From Chryseobacterium shigense (GTDB lineage: Bacteria > Bacteroidota > Bacteroidia > Flavobacteriales > Weeksellaceae), in the NCBI RefSeq assembly GCF_014207845.1, contig NZ_JACHLC010000001.1, forward strand, positions 186,001-250,000: DNA of 64,000 nucleotides, written 5' to 3'. The notes under the pieces were generated by a model. That model ran no database searches. It was not told the origin of the DNA and saw nothing but the letters and a program-made list of their open reading frames with translations. Numbering within the stretch: position 1 is the stretch's first letter; every line of letters begins with the position of its first letter. Both the position numbers and the translations under genes were made by a program. Positions 49,832 through 60,489 of the stretch are shown here, in pieces.

Positions 49832-52810
49832 ATGGAAGCATATAACACCTCTGTTTATCCGGTTTTTGAAGCCGATCAGGTATTAAGCCAGAAAGAACTG
49901 AACCTTATCGTAAGCCATTTAGAAGAGCAGGACCGGTTAATAAGAAAAAATTTGACCGGAATAGGAATTGTTTGTGGTTCGGAACTTTCTTTTCCCTCAC
50001 CAAACAGCGTAAAAATTTCCTGTGGAACGGCTGTTACCTCTTTAGGCTTTCAGATCAACTGGAAAGAAGATACTTTTTCCCACTACCACGATTTTGAAAT
50101 TTCGGACCAGTTTCTGAAACCGGATTATACCAAAGAATCCTATCTTGATAAGTTTTTTAAATACACTGATGACTATACTGCGATTAAGAATTGTGTAGAG
50201 TTGCTTCCCGCCGGTTCCAACGCAGAGGATAAAAAACCGATACCCGCCAACTTTTTCAATAATAAGGTGGTTATCCTTCTTTTGGAAGTCACATTAATTG
50301 ATCAGAAAAACTGCGTGACCACCAATTGCGATGATAAAGGAAAAAGGATGGAATTCAATGTAAGACCGTTACTTATTCCTATCAACGCCTCCAAAGAATT
50401 GTTGAAGGAATATGATATTTCCAAAACCTATTCAAAAATCGCATTTCCAAGATATAATGTTCCTTTTCAGAATGCTGTTGTTACGGGTTCTCAGGTTTTA
50501 GACGGCTTCAGGAAAGCGTATTCCGATACCCTGGTTTCGGGAATTTCAAATGCCGTTAAAGAGCTTTACCAGGATCATAAAAAGAATTTGTCAGGAACAG
50601 ACCTTTCGGTTTTAGAATCGGTGAAAAGTAGAATTGATGAAACCGTAAATACATATAAATCAGGAGTTAATATTCAATATATATGGGACTGGATCTATGA
50701 TATTACAGAAGCGTACAATGAGATCATAGATTTTAAGGAAATGTATCCTTCGGTTTGCTGTGTTGATGAAAACTGGTTTCCTTTTCATGTAGTTTTGGGT
50801 GGGAATTCCGTTTACGGAAATTCGTTCAGGACTCCTTTTATTAAAACTTCCGATTTCTCGAAAAAGGAAAAGAAAAAATCAGAAAAACTGGCACTTCTTT
50901 TCAGAAAATTAGCGCATCTGATTTCTTCATTTGAGGTGGTAAAAGTGAATGATATAAAAGTGACTCCTTCACAACATGGAAATTATCCATTATCAAAAAA
51001 ATCAATCCCTTATTACTACAAATCAGTTTTAGAACTGAATAAAAAATGGAATCCGGATTTAACAGCTAAAAATCAAAACGATTCTGTCTTGTCTTATTAT
51101 TCAGATTTAGCGGGCTACACAAATAAATTATCTGTTCAGAAACCTCTTTTATTTGATTTTGAACCCTATAATTTTTTCAGGGTTGAAGGTCATATCGGAC
51201 TCAATTATAAAACGGCCATTCAAAAACTGAACTTAATAAGGGACAGCCACAATCTGTCTTTCAAAGTTACTGCGGTCAATGCCGTTGACTTTCTTAATAA
51301 AGAAGTAGATATTACAAAATTCGAAGGAAGATGGGATGATCTGGAAACAGACTACGATTTAGCCAGAAAAAGAGTATACAATATCACCGAATTTGCCATT
51401 AACTGGATGGATCAACATAAAGCAACATTAAGCAGCCAGGGGCTTATCGGAGTCGGAAGCATTGACAATTTTAAAAATATTCTTATACAGCTGAAAAACC
51501 TGCTTACCAATGATTTAAAGGAATTTCTGCCCAATTATAAAAGTTTTTATGAGATTTTCAAGCAGCTGAATTATGTCTTTCTGTTTCACAGATGGTGCAT
51601 TCAGTTGAATAAACAGACATTATCAGTTTTAGCGGAAGATCTGATTGACCGTTTGGATGATATCAATGAACTTTTCTTAGATGATCCTTTTACCGTAATT
51701 TACGAAGAAGCGAATCTGAGATGGCAAAAAGTGTACAAAGACCTGTTTTTTTCCACCTTTATTAAAAAGCATCCTGGTCTGGAACATAAAGCAGGCGTTA
51801 CCAAAGGAGGAACTTTTGTTCTGGTATATGTGGATTCTTCTATTTTCAAAGCTTCGGCTCCGCCCAAACAATATACTGCTTTGCTTACCGCAATTACAGC
51901 ATATAAAAATAATTTCGCCATTGAAGACAGTGTTAAGCAGGATCTGATAAAAAGCGTAAAACTGACGGATTACAAATCACAGTTGATTACAAAGCCGGAT
52001 CTTACAGCTATCGATAAATGTAAAGCGGAAACAGACAATATAAAGAACAGCCTGATAGAAGTGGCAAAATTTAACCTGAATGCTTATTATCCGGTAGAAA
52101 TGAGCGGATTTATCCTTGGGAATTTAATAGATGTATTACAGTTTGAACCAAGCGTAAAACCCCAGGATAACAGTTTTCAGCAAACCGTTATTGCCGACTT
52201 CTTCCTACCTTATTCCTGTTGCGGAGACGGCAATACGCTGGAAGTGAAGATCGAAATCAACGAGCCGTTATCCATTTCGCTTGATAAGCTGAAATTCTGC
52301 CAGACAGATACCAATGAGCAGCAAATCGTGATCAAAGGAAAATCCGGAGGAAAATTTTCGGGAACCGCAAAAGATGCAATCGTTCAGAAAAGTGATAAAT
52401 ATTATTTGCAGCCGAATCACGCTTCGATAAAAACACCTAAAATCTATACACTTCAATATGAACTGGAAGGAGAATTCAGCAATACGATAGAACTGGAAAT
52501 TGTAGCTCCTCAAGGTTTGAAATGGGAAGTTGCGCGGGATAAAAATGACGTTAATACCTTCCATTTTTCAAATCCTGTACAAGATGATCAACACGAATAT
52601 GAAATTGATTTTAATGATGGAACCAAAATAACAACCAAAGAAAAACTGGTTTCCCACAAATTCGACTTTGATGACCTTAATAAACAGTTTGAAGTCAATA
52701 TAGTACAGTTAGGCGAAACCTGTCCCAATCAGCAAAAACTCACAGTAAAACTCATAGGAGATTTTAATGTTTCCGATTTTAAATCAAAAGATTTTTTCAC
52801 TGAACAATAA
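49832..52810 (+). CDS. Unassigned large injection-system protein, fibre or wedge candidate
   Basis: I do not recognise a named domain in this 992-aa protein. It starts MEAYNTSVYPVFEADQVLSQ and continues ELNLIVSHLEEQDRLIRKNLTGIGIVCGSEL, which reads like a wedge-associated assembly segment. The middle (~230-700) is predicted helical with many Lys/Asp/Asn; the last ~130 residues form two beta-rich Ig or PKD-like units (IELEIVAPQGLKWEVARDK, YEIDFNDGTKITTKEK, VSHKFDFDDL). Its position after the Pvc12-like gene and before the tape measure is where Afp13/Pvc13 host-binding fibres sit in better-known systems, so binding of a target surface is one option. It lacks the trimeric collagen-like or adenovirus-type repeats of Afp13. 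Codon use matches the neighbours. Confidence 0.7.
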   Translation: MEAYNTSVYPVFEADQVLSQKELNLIVSHLEEQDRLIRKNLTGIGIVCGSELSFPSPNSVKISCGTAVTSLGFQINWKEDTFSHYHDFEISDQFLKPDYTKESYLDKFFKYTDDYTAIKNCVELLPAGSNAEDKKPIPANFFNNKVVILLLEVTLIDQKNCVTTNCDDKGKRMEFNVRPLLIPINASKELLKEYDISKTYSKIAFPRYNVPFQNAVVTGSQVLDGFRKAYSDTLVSGISNAVKELYQDHKKNLSGTDLSVLESVKSRIDETVNTYKSGVNIQYIWDWIYDITEAYNEIIDFKEMYPSVCCVDENWFPFHVVLGGNSVYGNSFRTPFIKTSDFSKKEKKKSEKLALLFRKLAHLISSFEVVKVNDIKVTPSQHGNYPLSKKSIPYYYKSVLELNKKWNPDLTAKNQNDSVLSYYSDLAGYTNKLSVQKPLLFDFEPYNFFRVEGHIGLNYKTAIQKLNLIRDSHNLSFKVTAVNAVDFLNKEVDITKFEGRWDDLETDYDLARKRVYNITEFAINWMDQHKATLSSQGLIGVGSIDNFKNILIQLKNLLTNDLKEFLPNYKSFYEIFKQLNYVFLFHRWCIQLNKQTLSVLAEDLIDRLDDINELFLDDPFTVIYEEANLRWQKVYKDLFFSTFIKKHPGLEHKAGVTKGGTFVLVYVDSSIFKASAPPKQYTALLTAITAYKNNFAIEDSVKQDLIKSVKLTDYKSQLITKPDLTAIDKCKAETDNIKNSLIEVAKFNLNAYYPVEMSGFILGNLIDVLQFEPSVKPQDNSFQQTVIADFFLPYSCCGDGNTLEVKIEINEPLSISLDKLKFCQTDTNEQQIVIKGKSGGKFSGTAKDAIVQKSDKYYLQPNHASIKTPKIYTLQYELEGEFSNTIELEIVAPQGLKWEVARDKNDVNTFHFSNPVQDDQHEYEIDFNDGTKITTKEKLVSHKFDFDDLNKQFEVNIVQLGETCPNQQKLTVKLIGDFNVSDFKSKDFFTEQ

Positions 52811-52827
52811 TTTAAAAAATAAAAACC

Positions 52828-53394
52828 ATGGCAACTAAAAGAACCATTATAGCAGAAATCGATACCAAAATAATTCCCAACGGAAATATCCTTGCAAAAG
52901 ACACGAACAAGATCCTGAAAGATATTCTGGATTGCGATGAACTTAATTCTTCAGGGGGATCTACTGACGGATTTTCCTATTCCGGAGAATCTAGTGATGA
53001 TAACGGGGCAAAGCTCATTTATTCTATTCGGGGAATAATTGGCTTATTTGCCAATTTTACGGTAATGATAAGCATACCAGATAATAACGTAAATAAATTA
53101 TCATTTCCTTATGAAGATTTAAAAATGTTTGAATCACTGTCAACTGTAATGGTCAATTCTGAAAATATGCCTGATTTTTTAGTAAAGATCAGAAACAGTA
53201 AACCGGATAAAATTTATAAAGAATGGGGGCTTGCACCCAAAAAATACAGGATAGGATGTCTGAATTTAAGATTTGATGATAAGAATCTGTATTTCTCGAT
53301 TGAAGGTCAGGAATGGGAAGATTCTTTAGTTGGCGGGGACAGCATTTTCACATCGTTTGCGATCCATAATCCTGGAATTAAAAAATTAAAATAA
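52828..53394 (+). CDS. Unassigned injection-system operon protein
   Basis: A 188-aa protein with no domain I can name. It begins MATKRTIIAEIDTKIIPNGN and has a Ser/Gly/Asp-rich loop at residues ~45-60 (SSGGSTDGFSYSGESSDD), then two beta-rich halves (GIIGLFANFTVMISIPDN, IGCLNLRFDDKNLYFSIEGQEWED). It lacks a signal peptide. It sits 17 bases after the 992-aa gene and 3 bases before the tape-measure gene, so it is made with the particle. Chaperone, minor structural subunit or adaptor for the cargo are all possible. Confidence 0.7.
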   Translation: MATKRTIIAEIDTKIIPNGNILAKDTNKILKDILDCDELNSSGGSTDGFSYSGESSDDNGAKLIYSIRGIIGLFANFTVMISIPDNNVNKLSFPYEDLKMFESLSTVMVNSENMPDFLVKIRNSKPDKIYKEWGLAPKKYRIGCLNLRFDDKNLYFSIEGQEWEDSLVGGDSIFTSFAIHNPGIKKLK

Positions 53395-53397
53395 ACC

Positions 53398-54861
53398 ATG
53401 CATCTTCTCACCAGAAATACCTTCGATATACAGTGTGCTTCTTCCGATTTCGGGAAAGAAGTGCAAAATCAATTGGGCGCATTACTGGAGAAAGAATTTT
53501 ATCCAAAACTTGATCATTTATTCCAAAAATATGATCAGAAAAATAAGGTTTGGAATATTGATTTTTTGAATGTAAATATTGAAAAAATTGAAAAAAAGAA
53601 CTGGAAAGAAGAAATTGTTCGTCAGTCTTTATTGCAAATAGAGGAATATTTGAAATTATACAAACCTGTATCTATTGAAAATCATTACCAATTAACCGAT
53701 GATTTTGCTTTGAATAGAGAATCTGCCGAAAACTCTTTGATTTCTGTAGAACAACAGGCAATTATTTTAATATTTCGTTTTCTGAAAACAGGAACTTTAG
53801 AAGAAAACACCATTTCCAAAGATCTGAAAACTATTTTGGAGCAAATTAATTTCACGGAAGATTTTATAAACAATCTGATTCTATTGTTTCGGCAAAATAA
53901 TCAAAGTATCATACGATGGATATTCTCAGTACCTAAAAATGTAAGGGAAAAAATAAATGAATTTGTTTTTGATGATTTTAAAATCTCCGAAACCTTTTTA
54001 GAAGACCTGATCCGTACTAAAAAAGCGGTTGACAAAAATATTCTGAGTATTGCTCAAAAAATAAAAACGGTTCATCAACAATCACTTTGGCTGGAATTCC
54101 TGCAATGGATGAATTGGATGGTGTCAGAAACAAATGAGCAGGAATTATATATCCGTCAGTTTTTAGTGCAATCCGAAGAATATTGGAATATTTCAGAAAC
54201 AGAAATAAAAATTTTACTCAGTTATTTTATAGAAAGCAAAAATAATTTCAAACCCGGAACGGTTCGTTTCCATCAGTCTGTTATTGAAAAAATAGAAAGT
54301 AAAGATCAGTTTGTTAATCAGAAAAAACTGGAAAAGGAGCCTGTTCATCATAATGTGAGTAAAAATAACTTTATAGAAAATGCCGGACTTGTTATTTTAC
54401 ATCCTTTTTTGAAAACCCTTTTCGAGAAATCAAATTTGTATGAGCATGATAGCTGGACAACAGAAATAAGCGTACAGAAAGCTGTACTGTTAACACAATA
54501 TTTAGTAACAGGAAAAGACGAAATTCAGGAAAATGAACTTTTGCTCAATAAAATTCTCTGTGGTTATGATACAGGAAAGGTGATCAATACTCAGTTAGAA
54601 ATTACGGATGAAGAGAAAGAACTGTGTAAAGACCTTTTAGAAGCGGTTTTGGAACATTGGAGTGTGATGGGTAAATCATCGGTAGCCGCTTTGCAGGAAA
54701 CTTTCCTACAAAGAAATGCACGTTTGGAAGAAATCCGGGAAAATAGTTTTGAGCTCTGGGTAGAAGAAAAAGGCTTTGATATTTTATTAGATCAGCTTCC
54801 GTGGGGAATCGGGATGATAAAAACACCCTGGATGGGTGAGTTTCTACTATGTAACTGGTAA
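53398..54861 (+). CDS. Contractile injection system tape measure protein (CIS_TMP family)
   Basis: A 487-aa helical protein with the N-terminal pattern of the contractile injection tape-measure family: FGKEVQNQLGALLEKEFYPKLDHLFQKYD and WNIDFLNVNIEKIEKKNWKEEIVRQSLLQIEEYLK. Around residues 325-345 the segment ENAGLVILHPFLKTLFEKSNLY, another family hallmark, is present. In Afp and PVC the equivalent protein (Afp14/Pvc14) sets tube length. It precedes the candidate toxin by 23 bases. Confidence 0.85.
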   Translation: MHLLTRNTFDIQCASSDFGKEVQNQLGALLEKEFYPKLDHLFQKYDQKNKVWNIDFLNVNIEKIEKKNWKEEIVRQSLLQIEEYLKLYKPVSIENHYQLTDDFALNRESAENSLISVEQQAIILIFRFLKTGTLEENTISKDLKTILEQINFTEDFINNLILLFRQNNQSIIRWIFSVPKNVREKINEFVFDDFKISETFLEDLIRTKKAVDKNILSIAQKIKTVHQQSLWLEFLQWMNWMVSETNEQELYIRQFLVQSEEYWNISETEIKILLSYFIESKNNFKPGTVRFHQSVIEKIESKDQFVNQKKLEKEPVHHNVSKNNFIENAGLVILHPFLKTLFEKSNLYEHDSWTTEISVQKAVLLTQYLVTGKDEIQENELLLNKILCGYDTGKVINTQLEITDEEKELCKDLLEAVLEHWSVMGKSSVAALQETFLQRNARLEEIRENSFELWVEEKGFDILLDQLPWGIGMIKTPWMGEFLLCNW

Positions 54862-54884
54862 ATGCTCTTAAAAATTCAGAAACC

Positions 54885-57800
54885 ATGAAAGCAGAAAAAA
54901 TAACGAAAAAAACAGCCGCTTCAAGAAGTTCTAAAAAATATTTTTTTGGAGCTAAAAAGAAACTGCGTGGTGCTTTAAGCAAAGAAAGTAAAGCCGTTAA
55001 AAAACCTGTTGCTGCTCCTAAACCTGTAAAAAAAGAAGAAAAAGAGAAAAAAGCTAAAACTCCCGCTGAATCTTTAAAAAAGCCATTTAAAGAAATAGAA
55101 TCCACCGCAAAAAAATATCAAAAACATAAAGCCCCCCAAAAGGTCTCAGACGAAAAGTATGAGGCAGCACTTTTACCTTCGGAACAGGCCAATACATCCG
55201 TAGCAAACAGGCATCATCTTGATATTATTCCTGACGAAAAAAAAGAATTTAAAAAATCTGCTTTTAAAGAAAAACTGCAAAAACAGATTAATGAAACCAT
55301 AGAAAGCAAATCCGATGCAAAAAAAGTAGCAACAAATGGTGTGGCAAAATCGGATACGGATCAAATTTCAGAATCCCTGCAAAAAGAAAAAGAGGCAGCA
55401 GGAGGAGAAATAGAAAGCGGAACTATTGTGCCCCCCGATAAACCTCTGACTCCGAAAAACGAAATCACCAGCCAGGAACCTGTTGCTTTGATTCAGGAAA
55501 AACAGGAATCCAAAACACAAACCACACAAAAAGCCAGTCTTGCTCCTGCAAAAAAAACTGAAGAGGAAACAGATTTCACAAAAGAAACCAAAACACTGGA
55601 CGACCAGTACTCCCAGAACAATCTTTCCACGGAAAAACTGCAAAACAGTAATGAACCTTCCTTCATCGCTGCAGACAGCCAGAAATCTGAATCACAGGCT
55701 AAAGCGCAGGAACTTACCGACACCTACAGAAAAGACGAAAATAAAACCGTTGCCGGTACAAAATCGGGGAATGAAAAAGCAATGAATGCAGCTTACACTT
55801 CCATGCTGCAAAATAATTCTGATGCTAAGGCTGATATTTTTTCGAGTCAGAATGCTAAAAGTAAAGAGGAAAATGCAACAAGGGAAAAAATAAGAAAAGG
55901 GCTTGACGAAATTTTTACGGCAACAAACACAAAGGTTTTAGCATATTTTAAAACCATTGATGATTATATTGAAACCGTTTTTGGAAACAAAATGTCTGAA
56001 AACCTAAACAAATTTTCAGACAGAGTCGCCGATCTGCTCGATGAAAACACAGGATTTTTTAATGAACTTGGAGCTGCAGTTACCGGGGACGAATTACTAA
56101 GTGAAAAAAAGATATTCGATATTGCCAAGAAAGAATTTATTGAAAACATGCAAAACCCTATCGATGATCTTGTAAAAGTTGTAGATAATTGCCTGTTTCT
56201 GGCCGCAACCGAAGTGAAAAAAGGCAAAGCGGAAAAAGATAAATTCTGGAAACAGCAGCCGGATAAAGATAAAAAAACAGCAGGTGATATTTTCGATGAG
56301 GCCAATACGAAATTTGAAGGTCTGGAAAGCTCGATAGAAAGTAAACAGGAATCTATTATTGATGCTGTTACTGAGAAATTCAGTGCCGCAATGGATGAGC
56401 TGGATTCCAGATTTGAAAAAGCCAAAATAGAAAATATGAGTTGGCTGGATCGTGCAATAGCAGCCGTAAAATCAGTAATCAATACCATTATTGAACTTAA
56501 AAATGTAATACAGGCTGTTGCTAAAAAAGCGGCAAAATACGCCGAAGCCATTATTGATGACCCCATCACTTTCTTTGGAAATCTTGCAGATGCCGTAGGG
56601 CAGGGGTTTACCAACTTTAAAAATAATATAGACAAGCATCTTATAAAAGGTGTCTTACAATGGTTAACGGGATCAATTGGCGATGAAATTATTCTGCCCA
56701 AAGAACTTAATTTAGAAGGAATTACAAGTCTGGTGCTGCAGATTTTAGGAATCAGTATTAAAAAAATCAAACAGCTTGTGATAGATGTTATTGGTCAGGA
56801 ACGCTTTAATTTTATAGAAAAAGGAGTAGATATGGCCATTTCTGCAGGAAATAAAATTCTTGATATTTTCAGGATTTTAAATGAGAAAGGCCTTGCCGGT
56901 TTGTGGGAATTTATCAAAGAAGAATTCAGTGATCTGAAAGAAATGCTGATAGAAAACGTAAAAACATTCGTGGTAGAAACCATCACCCAAAAAGCAATGG
57001 AATATTTGCTGTCACTTCTGATTCCCGGAGCCGGATTTATCAGAGCCGCACAATTGCTGATAAAATTTGTGGTCACTTTATTTCAGAAAGCCGCTCAGAT
57101 CGTCAAAATTATTGATGGAATTCTGGATACTTTCGGTGATATTTTAAATAAGAACCTTTCTGCCGTCACTCAGAAAGTAGAAGATGTTTTCAGTAATTTT
57201 CTCAGCCTTGCCATCAGTTTTCTGGCTGCAGTTCTCGGCCTGGATGGAATTGTAGGGAAAGTACAGAAATTTATTCAGCAGAAAATAAGACCGAAAATTG
57301 ATGCCATTCTTAAAAAGATCGCCTTAAAGATCAAACAGATTGCAGAAAAAATAGGTTTGATGAAATTGATTGACAAATCCATGAAAGCCGTGGAAAAAGG
57401 TAAAGCCTGGGTAGATGATAAAAAGAAAAAAGCAAAAGATACGGCCAAAAAATATGGCGAAAAACTATTGAATTTCTTAAAAATAAGGAAAACCTTCAAA
57501 TCTGAAAACGGAGAAACGCATACCCTTTATTTTAAAGGAAAAGATGAAAACGTAACTTTAATGGTAGCAAGTAATCCCAAAACGTTTACCGACTTTTTAA
57601 AACAAATAGGAACTGTAAAAGGAAATAAAGCCAAAGCCAAAAAAGATGCCGAAACAGAATTTGATGCATTGCAGACCGCTCTGTCGAAAAAAAACATGGG
57701 CGCTACAGATGAAGAATACAAAACAGAACAGACAAAAAAATACGAAAAAGTAACCCAGCATGTCACCACGTTAAGCAATTATATGCCGCCTCTTTTTGAT

Positions 57801-58355
57801 ATTGAAGGGATAGGAAAATTTGAATTAAATTTCGGATCTTTGAATAAAAGCGGATACGGAACCAAAATGGAAGTGAAAAATCTGCATAAATCTACAAAAC
57901 CACCTATTGGCTCGGTTCCGGGCGTTTCCAATGATTCCTATGACACTTTGCGCAAGAAAAGAAACGGAGGTTCTACCTATTATATTCTAGGACACTTATT
58001 AAACCATAACCTGGGAGGAAGCGGTAATGATTTCAGAAATTTAACGCCATTAACCCGTAAAGGAAACAAAGATCATAATGTGGATATTGAAGAAAAAGTA
58101 AAAGAAGATTTAAAAGCCGGAAAAGTAATTAATTATACGGTTGTGCCCAATTATGGTTCGCTCAATAAAGTAAAAGGAAAACCTGCCAATTTATCTGCTA
58201 AAAAGAAAATAATTGTAGATGCAGAAGAAAAAACTCCGGTAACAATAAATTATATTTTTGAATCCTGGAATAAAGAAAAACCAACTGAAAAATTCTCTAA
58301 AACAGATTCTTTTAATAATGAAACAGATTTTAAAAACGGGACTTACGAAGATTAG
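54885..58355 (+). CDS. Candidate injection-system toxin with nuclease-like C-terminus
   Basis: An 1156-aa cargo candidate. Residues 1-100 are Lys/Ala-rich and disordered (KKTAASRSSKKYFFGAKKKL), ~100-340 Glu/Lys/Thr-rich low complexity, ~340-860 helical with amphipathic or hydrophobic helices (ITQKAMEYLLSLLIPGAGFI, ISFLAAVLGLDGIVGKVQKF). The segment IRKTFKSENGETHTLYFKGK ... VTLMVASNPKTFTDFL (~865-910) recurs in eCIS-linked toxins. The C-terminal ~120 residues contain YYILGHLLNHNLGGSGNDFR, with H1037 and H1041, and NLTPLTRKGNKDHN, as in Endonuclea_NS_2-type non-specific nucleases. There is no signal peptide and no DUF4157 domain. Its place between tape measure and ATPase fits a cargo effector. 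Nuclease activity is inferred from the motif alone; no separate immunity gene is seen. Confidence 0.78.
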   Translation: MKAEKITKKTAASRSSKKYFFGAKKKLRGALSKESKAVKKPVAAPKPVKKEEKEKKAKTPAESLKKPFKEIESTAKKYQKHKAPQKVSDEKYEAALLPSEQANTSVANRHHLDIIPDEKKEFKKSAFKEKLQKQINETIESKSDAKKVATNGVAKSDTDQISESLQKEKEAAGGEIESGTIVPPDKPLTPKNEITSQEPVALIQEKQESKTQTTQKASLAPAKKTEEETDFTKETKTLDDQYSQNNLSTEKLQNSNEPSFIAADSQKSESQAKAQELTDTYRKDENKTVAGTKSGNEKAMNAAYTSMLQNNSDAKADIFSSQNAKSKEENATREKIRKGLDEIFTATNTKVLAYFKTIDDYIETVFGNKMSENLNKFSDRVADLLDENTGFFNELGAAVTGDELLSEKKIFDIAKKEFIENMQNPIDDLVKVVDNCLFLAATEVKKGKAEKDKFWKQQPDKDKKTAGDIFDEANTKFEGLESSIESKQESIIDAVTEKFSAAMDELDSRFEKAKIENMSWLDRAIAAVKSVINTIIELKNVIQAVAKKAAKYAEAIIDDPITFFGNLADAVGQGFTNFKNNIDKHLIKGVLQWLTGSIGDEIILPKELNLEGITSLVLQILGISIKKIKQLVIDVIGQERFNFIEKGVDMAISAGNKILDIFRILNEKGLAGLWEFIKEEFSDLKEMLIENVKTFVVETITQKAMEYLLSLLIPGAGFIRAAQLLIKFVVTLFQKAAQIVKIIDGILDTFGDILNKNLSAVTQKVEDVFSNFLSLAISFLAAVLGLDGIVGKVQKFIQQKIRPKIDAILKKIALKIKQIAEKIGLMKLIDKSMKAVEKGKAWVDDKKKKAKDTAKKYGEKLLNFLKIRKTFKSENGETHTLYFKGKDENVTLMVASNPKTFTDFLKQIGTVKGNKAKAKKDAETEFDALQTALSKKNMGATDEEYKTEQTKKYEKVTQHVTTLSNYMPPLFDIEGIGKFELNFGSLNKSGYGTKMEVKNLHKSTKPPIGSVPGVSNDSYDTLRKKRNGGSTYYILGHLLNHNLGGSGNDFRNLTPLTRKGNKDHNVDIEEKVKEDLKAGKVINYTVVPNYGSLNKVKGKPANLSAKKKIIVDAEEKTPVTINYIFESWNKEKPTEKFSKTDSFNNETDFKNGTYED

Positions 58356-58386
58356 TTCCGAACCAGGATTGATTTTTACCATTTAA

Positions 58387-59673
<1,287 letters not shown>

Positions 59674-59758
59674 TGTAAAAAAGGTAGAAGGCTCAACATG
59701 GAGTCAAAGTTTAAAATCTGTTATATTCCTGATATTACAACCAGTCGCACCCGGTTGA

Positions 59759-59774
59759 ACCTTCGCGGGAAGGT
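59759..59774 (+). other. Hairpin in the spacer between the eCIS and Hcp genes
   Basis: ACCTTC-GCGG-GAAGGT, 6-bp perfect arms. It lies in a 276-base spacer with no gene and has no T-tract after it, so it is not a standard terminator. The stretch 59735-59790 is more GC-rich than the rest of the spacer. Confidence 0.35.
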
Positions 59775-59890
59775 ATACACAGTTGGAACAATTTCGACAT
59801 TATTTGCAGTGTCCTAACGCTTGTTAGTCGTATAATTACTACACTTTTTAAATTTTTTGTTGAAATTTTATTTTATTTGCCAATTACTTC

Positions 59891-59898
59891 TACATTTG
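59891..59898 (+). promoter_or_regulatory. Candidate -7 element (TACATTTG) of the Hcp gene
   Basis: Perfect TAnnTTTG match 51 bases before the Hcp start. It suggests that the Hcp-VgrG unit is transcribed separately from the upstream injection operon. Confidence 0.5.
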
Positions 59899-59949
59899 GT
59901 GATATAGAAAAACAAATCACAAAATATTAATTGTTAAAAATTACTTACT

Positions 59950-60354
59950 ATGGCACTTAATTCAAGAGGAATCTTAAAATTCAACGGAGGAGAAGGACAG
60001 AAACTGTTAAAGCTGAACTATAGTGTATCCAGATCTACAGATGTATCAGGGCGTGTAGCCTCAGATCCTTCCAATGCCCTTATCAAAGTTACCGTAGAAG
60101 CCACTGAAAAGTCTGATATCCTTGAAAGCTTATTGAACGGAAAATACAAACCAACCACAGGAGAAGTTACTTTCAACAAATCTCACGAAGAAGGAACTTT
60201 AATTACCTTAAAATGGACCAACGGATATGTGATCCAACACCAGGTAGAATTTGATGCCGTAGATGAAAACTCTATGTACATCAGTTTTGTAATAAGCGCA
60301 GAGACTATCGATTATGGAAATGCTGCTTATGAAGGTCTTTGGCCGAAAGCTTAA
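59950..60354 (+). CDS. Type VI secretion tube protein Hcp (TssD, T6SSiii type)
   Basis: The tube subunit of the Bacteroidetes T6SS. The 134-aa protein has the Bacteroidetes pattern (MALNSRGILKFNGGEGQKL, VSRSTDVSGRVASDPSNALI, VTVEATEKSDILESLLNGKYKPTTGEVTFNKS). It is unlike the two gp19-type tube proteins of the eCIS operon, so this is a component of a second machine. It is preceded by its own promoter element and followed by a hairpin (60387-60416) that would leave VgrG at a lower level. Confidence 0.9.
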   Translation: MALNSRGILKFNGGEGQKLLKLNYSVSRSTDVSGRVASDPSNALIKVTVEATEKSDILESLLNGKYKPTTGEVTFNKSHEEGTLITLKWTNGYVIQHQVEFDAVDENSMYISFVISAETIDYGNAAYEGLWPKA

Positions 60355-60386
60355 TAAGCACTTCCAAAGAACCGGAAAAACAAAAC

Positions 60387-60416
60387 AAAGACTATCCCTG
60401 CCAAAAGATGGTCTTT
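60387..60416 (+). terminator. Attenuator-like terminator between hcp and vgrG
   Basis: Arms AAAGACTATC (60387-60396) and GATGGTCTTT (60407-60416) pair over 10 bp with one G-U; a TTTTTG tail follows. Partial termination here would make the abundant tube protein in excess over the spike protein. Confidence 0.65.
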
Positions 60417-60489
60417 TTGTCCTACGATATAAAAAGGTATCTGGGTGAACAACATGTAATATCTTTAAATCACACACAATCACAAAATT

